The notes beneath the pieces are model-generated. The model had not been told where the DNA came from and did no database searches. It saw only the letters and a program-made list of their open reading frames with translations. Both the position numbers and the translations under genes were made by a program. From the NCBI GenBank assembly GCA_963834305.1, contig CAWIAX010000002.1, forward strand, positions 1,178,001 through 1,242,000: a stretch of 64,000 nucleotides of DNA. The letters are read 5' to 3'. Below, piece by piece: positions 61,401 through 64,000 of this stretch; the first letter of the stretch is position 1; each line of letters starts with the position of its first letter. This stretch comes from JACCXG01 sp963834305. Lineage in GTDB: Bacteria; Acidobacteriota; Vicinamibacteria; Vicinamibacterales; 2-12-FULL-66-21.

Positions 61401-61560
61401 CGATCTGAGCCACACGGACCTGTCGCAGGGCTATGACTACATCGCGCTGATCAACGCGACGACCGACGGCGCCGACCGCGCCTACGATCCCCGCTACGGC
61501 CAGGCCGACCTGTTCGAGCCCGGACGCCGCGGCTACCTGACGGTGAAGTTCCTGTTCTGA
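58468..61560 (+). CDS. TonB-dependent receptor, Oar-like
   Basis: An intact receptor of 1,030 residues from the ATG at 58468 (MYARLSALCIVLIMAAASLA), which has AAAGGAG upstream; an ATG at 58438 would add ten residues before the signal peptide. RFGTLQGKVTDEQGAAIPGV begins the carboxypeptidase-like regulatory domain, GFTVDGITTNSLVNGQSRQN and GGVISAVTKSGGNVFRGEGH belong to the plug, and the barrel ends GYLTVKFLF. It is related to the receptor at 54280 but clearly diverged. The ligand is unknown. Confidence 0.92.
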   Translation: MYARLSALCIVLIMAAASLAGAQERFGTLQGKVTDEQGAAIPGVTVAVTSLTSGEVRTFVTDANGQFIASDLNPGRYKVLFELAGFTRVERPDVSVVLGRSFEMNTQLRVGGLTETVQVTAEASPLVDNRSTLIAHNVSAEEFDRLPKGRSFQSIALTAPSVNAGEVEGGFQVNGASGAENGFTVDGITTNSLVNGQSRQNTVFEYLQEVQVKTSGISAEYGGALGGVISAVTKSGGNVFRGEGHYYYEGSALSAGPVRRLVLEPQQERNAFYLQDAENSNRESEFGGSIGGPIVANRLFFFGSYSPRVETQENLYNFTDGSGTFEREIWRQQAFGKLTYAHRRLTANWSTLWTPARAKGSLFGYNGPTANANSSSLASFEPNRSRGYEVNQVNTSGTVDLQLSSSSYLSFRGGYFQDRFSDTGIAQTTNYRYGAAATAAQGVPPALQGPLGFENTPRALITDFDTTKRSNFNADYNFFFTGAGSHAIRAGYGIQHVVNDINSYYPGGYVDLVFGRSFTFGGVTTGTGTYGYYGVNDRRITNQAGSDIQSLYVQDQWTIGNRLTLNLGLRTEDENIPDFRPEADGAAAIKFSMKDKLAPRLGAAYDVWGNGRMKVFGSWGLYYDWTKYELPRGSFGAETWCTSYRSLDTLDFGSLNLNNMPGRDLWVTPGTCRDRRFQAEVDPDIKPMRQSSASGGFEYQLGRNGVVTAHYIHNDLLETIEDIGFLTPAGDEGYVIGNPGKGLSALQYPSGGTPAGFATPRPTRQYDALELGYNRRFANNWFFSANYTLSRLYGNYAGLASSDEITTPTTGGSSATAQQQAGSIARPGGNTNRAWDLDELLWDSNGNRDVLGRLATDRPHVAKLYGAYDFPFGTQVGAFFYGGSGTPVSTLVTSTNSADLFVEGRGNFYDNGQVVRGKRTPALYRTDLLLSHELGLPGAKRLRFELNVLNVFDQQTARHIFSTLNKGQIIPDRQSSFIDLSHTDLSQGYDYIALINATTDGADRAYDPRYGQADLFEPGRRGYLTVKFLF

Positions 61561-61571
61561 GGTGGGAGAGT

Positions 61572-61628
61572 ACCGGGGGCGCGGGGCCCCCGGTTGGCAG
61601 GGCCGGCCGGGGGCCGGCCCTCTTTTTT
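61572..61628 (+). terminator. Tandem hairpins with T-run
   Basis: First a 9-bp stem (61572-61594), then a 10-bp perfect stem (61599-61608 with 61612-61621) followed by a C and six T. The second is a good rho-independent terminator for the receptor gene. It also lies just beyond the stop of the convergent PilZ gene. Confidence 0.88.
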
Positions 61629-61631
61629 GGC

Positions 61632-62012
61632 TCAGTCGCCGTCGTCGGTGACGACGCCCTCGACGACGGACGGCGACTCGCGATGGTATCTGGCCTCGGA
61701 GACGAACTCCGCGATCGCGTCCCGGGCAGGTTCCGACATCGCCACGAACTCAATGCCCGTGCGATACAGGGCGGCGATCTCCGTCAGCTCGCCGATGTGG
61801 CAGTGCGCAATGCGGCCTTTCACCACAATGGACCGCTCGCCCAGCGACAGGCGGAAGTCGTGCAGGGAGTCGAGCTGCAGGGCAAACGTCGTCTCGATCT
61901 GCGCGCCGCCAGGGCTGATGTCGAGGATCGTCATGGGCTGGAAGACCATGACTTCACCCTGAACGAGCCCGCCGAGCGGTACGCGCGTGAGATCGCGCTT
62001 TTCACCTGCCAT
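61632..62012 (-). CDS. PilZ-domain protein (putative c-di-GMP binding)
   Basis: A 126-residue protein from MAGEKRDLTRVPLGG (ATG at 62012 with GGGAAAG upstream). It shows both PilZ signature motifs: RxxxR as RDLTR near the N-terminus and the D-x-S-x-x-G type as DISPGGAQIET. This suggests binding of cyclic di-GMP. The rest is a small beta barrel (LHDFRLSLGERSIVVKGRIA, LYRTGIEFVAM) with a short acidic tail. It stands alone, so its target cannot be inferred. An upstream start at 62183 lacks coding character. Confidence 0.82.
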   Translation of the reverse strand: MAGEKRDLTRVPLGGLVQGEVMVFQPMTILDISPGGAQIETTFALQLDSLHDFRLSLGERSIVVKGRIAHCHIGELTEIAALYRTGIEFVAMSEPARDAIAEFVSEARYHRESPSVVEGVVTDDGD

Positions 62013-62213
62013 GCTTTCCCTTTTATCGAGGATTGACGGCTTGGACTGCAGGGGAGGTGCAGTCGCAGCGGGCCGTCGCCGGGGCGCCCACAGCTTCGAC
62101 GACAGCGCGCGCACCCGGCGGGACGCGGCTATGGCCGAGCTTGGAGCTGTAGCCGGCTTGGATTTCCCCCATGGCATCAGCATGAGGAAAGAACAAGCAA
62201 ACGGCGCGCCCGG

Positions 62214-62615
62214 TCAGCGCGCCTGGATGTGCTGCAGATAGTCGCCCGAGGGGATGCGGGGCGCCTGGCCGAGCGGCGCGTTGTAAAAATACACCCAGGC
62301 GGGGGCACCGCCGCCGTCCGACAGGGTCACGTCGGCCTCGCTGCGGATGTACAGGCTGCGATCGGGGTGCTCTGGCGTATAACCCTCGATCCCGTCCAAT
62401 GCCGCCAGCACCACGTCGTGATCCGACATCTCGTAGATTTCCCCCCAGACATCCCCGTCCGGCGCCGGCACGGCGGCCGGGTAGAGGCCGAGGTCGAACA
62501 GCGCCGCCTTGATTGAGCCGCGCCCCAGATACGCGAGCTTGCCGTCGATGCCGGCTTGCCGGCGCCGGTCGAACCCGGCCATCAGCGTGCCGTAGAAGAA
62601 CACGAGGTTTGTCAC
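62214..62615 (-). CDS. Gamma-glutamylcyclotransferase-like (AIG2) protein
   Basis: About 133 residues with the family signature near the start (NLVFFYGTLMAGFDRRRQAG), where the YGTL loop binds the substrate. VWGEIYEMSDHDVVLAALDG follows and contains the conserved acidic residue; the end is GDYLQHIQAR. GTG codons at 62615 and 62636 are both possible starts; I prefer the first because the fold begins right after it. Members cyclise gamma-glutamyl peptides or are of unknown function. Confidence 0.78.
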   Translation of the reverse strand: MTNLVFFYGTLMAGFDRRRQAGIDGKLAYLGRGSIKAALFDLGLYPAAVPAPDGDVWGEIYEMSDHDVVLAALDGIEGYTPEHPDRSLYIRSEADVTLSDGGGAPAWVYFYNAPLGQAPRIPSGDYLQHIQAR

Positions 62616-62655
62616 GATTGGTCGGCCAGCGTACACGAGGGGGCGGGAAAGTGAA

Positions 62656-62679
62656 AGGGCCGGCTGCGAAGCCGGCCCT
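62656..62679 (-). terminator. Hairpin terminator of the gene at 62712-63686
   Basis: A 10-bp perfect stem (62656-62665 with 62670-62679) with a four-base loop. In the minus direction it is followed by TTTCACTTTC, so it fits termination of the upstream minus-strand gene. Confidence 0.7.
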
Positions 62680-62711
62680 GAACGGTTGACGGTCGGCTCG
62701 CGCCGAGTCGA

Positions 62712-63686
62712 TCAATGCTGCGGTGCGACCGCCGCATCCCGGTTCGGGAGCGCCATCTGCAGGAGCTCGGCCGGGATGGCGAACGACAACTGGACGGTCT
62801 TCCCGGTGCCGCTCATCTGAACGGACTGGAGGACCGCCGCAGCCCGCGGATCCGAGCGCCCCATCATCTCACCGAACGCCAGGGCGCCGTTGAGCTGACG
62901 CCGCAGCAGTTCGGCGGCCGCATCGTCGGTGGCTTCGACCCGGACCATGCCCGACACCCCGCCATTGATGTGGCTCGCCGCGGCAAACCACTTGATCGGG
63001 GGCAGCTGACGCGAGACCTGTTCCGGAAGCTTGGCGTGCGAGGTGAGGATGTCGAACCGTCCGACCGCCCAGGCGTTGTGGCTCAGCTCGATCTGCTTCA
63101 CGAGCGTCATGATCTCTTCGTTGCCGGTGATGGCGGTGGCGGTGCGGTGGGCGTCAATCGCCCGTTTGATCGTGGCGGTTTCGCCGATGGCCAGCAGCCC
63201 GGGCTCGAGGAACGCCAGGCTGCCGCTCGAATCCGCTCCGGCAGGCTTGGAGAGGAGCCGCGTTTCGCGATAGGTCTCGACGACGCCGCCGTGCTGGACG
63301 GCCAGGCTTTCGAGCTGCGTGGGATTGAAGTTGCCCCGCGCCACCAGCAGGCCGGAATGGCTCGTCCCCGGCGTCATGGCGGCCACGACATATTGGATGT
63401 CCCGCTCGATGTCGATGCCGGTCTCGCGCTGGAACTCCTCCTGGCCCTTTTCCTGGCCCGGCATGGCCTGCCGGATCCGCTGGCGGAGCTCGGAGTTCAT
63501 GATGGCGCCGACGTCGGCGTAGGCGATAACTGCCGCATCCGCAGGGATATAGGCGAGCTCGCTGGGCCCGGTGGAAGCCGACAGGGTCTGGAAGCCGCCG
63601 CCGTAGTAGGCAGCGAGGCCGATGCAGAGACCGGCGGCCATTACAGCAGCGGAGCCGGTCATGAACAGTCGGGTCTTCTTGGTCAT
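62712..63686 (-). CDS. Membrane-anchored protein of unknown function
   Basis: A 324-residue protein with one N-terminal membrane segment (about residues 8-30, MTGSAAVMAAGLCIGLAAYY). The outside part starts LAYIPADAAVIAYADVGAIM, a phrase typical of large extracytoplasmic domains built of repeated alpha-beta units (DUF3352-like), but I cannot place it in a family with confidence. LLAIGETATIKRAIDAHRTA and WFAAASHINGGVSGMVRVEA are in keeping with that idea. It is probably anchored in the inner membrane facing the periplasm. No functional clue comes from its neighbours. Confidence 0.65.
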   Translation of the reverse strand: MTKKTRLFMTGSAAVMAAGLCIGLAAYYGGGFQTLSASTGPSELAYIPADAAVIAYADVGAIMNSELRQRIRQAMPGQEKGQEEFQRETGIDIERDIQYVVAAMTPGTSHSGLLVARGNFNPTQLESLAVQHGGVVETYRETRLLSKPAGADSSGSLAFLEPGLLAIGETATIKRAIDAHRTATAITGNEEIMTLVKQIELSHNAWAVGRFDILTSHAKLPEQVSRQLPPIKWFAAASHINGGVSGMVRVEATDDAAAELLRRQLNGALAFGEMMGRSDPRAAAVLQSVQMSGTGKTVQLSFAIPAELLQMALPNRDAAVAPQH

Positions 63687-63748
63687 CAGCGTGGCCCTCT
63701 GCAGAGATTATACCGGCCGACCTGGTAAAAAGTTCCCGGACCCGCGCT

Positions 63749-64000
63749 TCACTGCTCCAGCACGTATTCCCGCCGCTCGACCATCCAGGCGCCCAGGCCC
63801 AGAAAGACGATCCAGATGACCGCCAGCCAGAAGAGGCTGACCGCCAGCCCGGGCGTATCGCGGAACATGGCCTGCAGCAGGCTGACCACCCCGTCGTTCG
63901 GCATGGCATGCGGCACGAGCGACTGCAGGTAGTAGCCGACCGTGAACTTTTTCAGGTAGCCCGGAAAAGCCAGCGTGGCCTTCTCCCAGCCGAAGATGAA
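63749..64000 (-). CDS. Membrane protein, C-terminal end (probable ABC-2 type permease), partial
   Basis: The last 83 residues of a gene that continues beyond the window. FIFGWEKATLAFPGYLKKFT and VGYYLQSLVPHAMPNDGVV precede a hydrophobic segment (LAVSLFWLAVIWIVFLGLGA), and the end is VERREYVLEQ. The final membrane helix followed by a short charged tail fits the C-terminus of an ABC-2 type permease. The part seen is too short for certainty. Confidence 0.6.
   Translation of the reverse strand, partial: FIFGWEKATLAFPGYLKKFTVGYYLQSLVPHAMPNDGVVSLLQAMFRDTPGLAVSLFWLAVIWIVFLGLGAWMVERREYVLEQ

Overview
The window is GC-rich, gene-dense bacterial chromosome. Three long Oar-type TonB-dependent receptors, a Gfo/Idh/MocA protein with the long C-terminal domain common in oligotrophs, a DUF6807 protein, a pyrroloquinoline-quinone dehydrogenase, box-pathway genes and many hybrid sensor kinases point to a Gram-negative soil bacterium. 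Acidobacteriota, perhaps Vicinamibacteria, is my best guess; it rests on gene content only. No rRNA, tRNA, phage, IS element or CRISPR array was seen.

Layout. 0-9.6 kb: a sugar-oxidoreductase-like gene, a DUF6807 protein, a TonB-dependent receptor, a PQQ dehydrogenase with an internal haem c motif, and a class V aminotransferase. 9.6-14.8 kb, minus strand: aldehyde dehydrogenase, boxB and boxC of the aerobic benzoyl-CoA epoxidation pathway, and a small unknown gene. 14.9-25 kb: a UPF0173 hydrolase, lipA, a family 5-like uracil-DNA glycosylase, the pyruvate dehydrogenase operon (aceE-aceF-lpdA) and a secreted M49-like peptidase. LipA makes the lipoyl cofactor that AceF carries, so its neighbourhood makes sense.

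25-33 kb: a signalling block. An ECF sigma factor fused to a receiver domain is translationally coupled to a PAS histidine kinase, and is divergent from an outer-membrane barrel protein and a Tat-exported ferritin-like protein. An MFS transporter and a second hybrid kinase follow. 32.7-35.5 kb: two divergent FAD oxidoreductases, one with a C-terminal Rieske centre. 35.5-44.1 kb, minus strand: a roughly 1,940-codon soluble HAMP-repeat hybrid kinase, CheR, CheB and a receiver-kinase with overlapping or nearly touching ends, a chemosensory-like operon without CheA or a transmembrane receptor. 44.2-49.3 kb: a phosphodiesterase, then a MoxR ATPase/VWA pair, a LON-domain protein and a small secreted protein.

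49.3-64 kb: metabolic and envelope genes (a BtuF-like protein, folE, a TPR protein, thiolase, an isopropylmalate-dehydrogenase-like enzyme, two TonB-dependent receptors, a TPR protein, a PilZ protein, a gamma-glutamylcyclotransferase-like protein, a membrane-anchored unknown, and the end of an ABC permease).

Two general features stand out. First, many genes are split by one-base shifts, nearly all single extra bases, crowded into 0-5.8, 15-25 and 31-48.5 kb and absent after 48.6 kb. This looks like unpolished sequence rather than gene decay, so I annotate whole genes across the shifts. Second, several intergenic gaps are filled with 7-bp tandem repeats, some of which run up to or into start codons.
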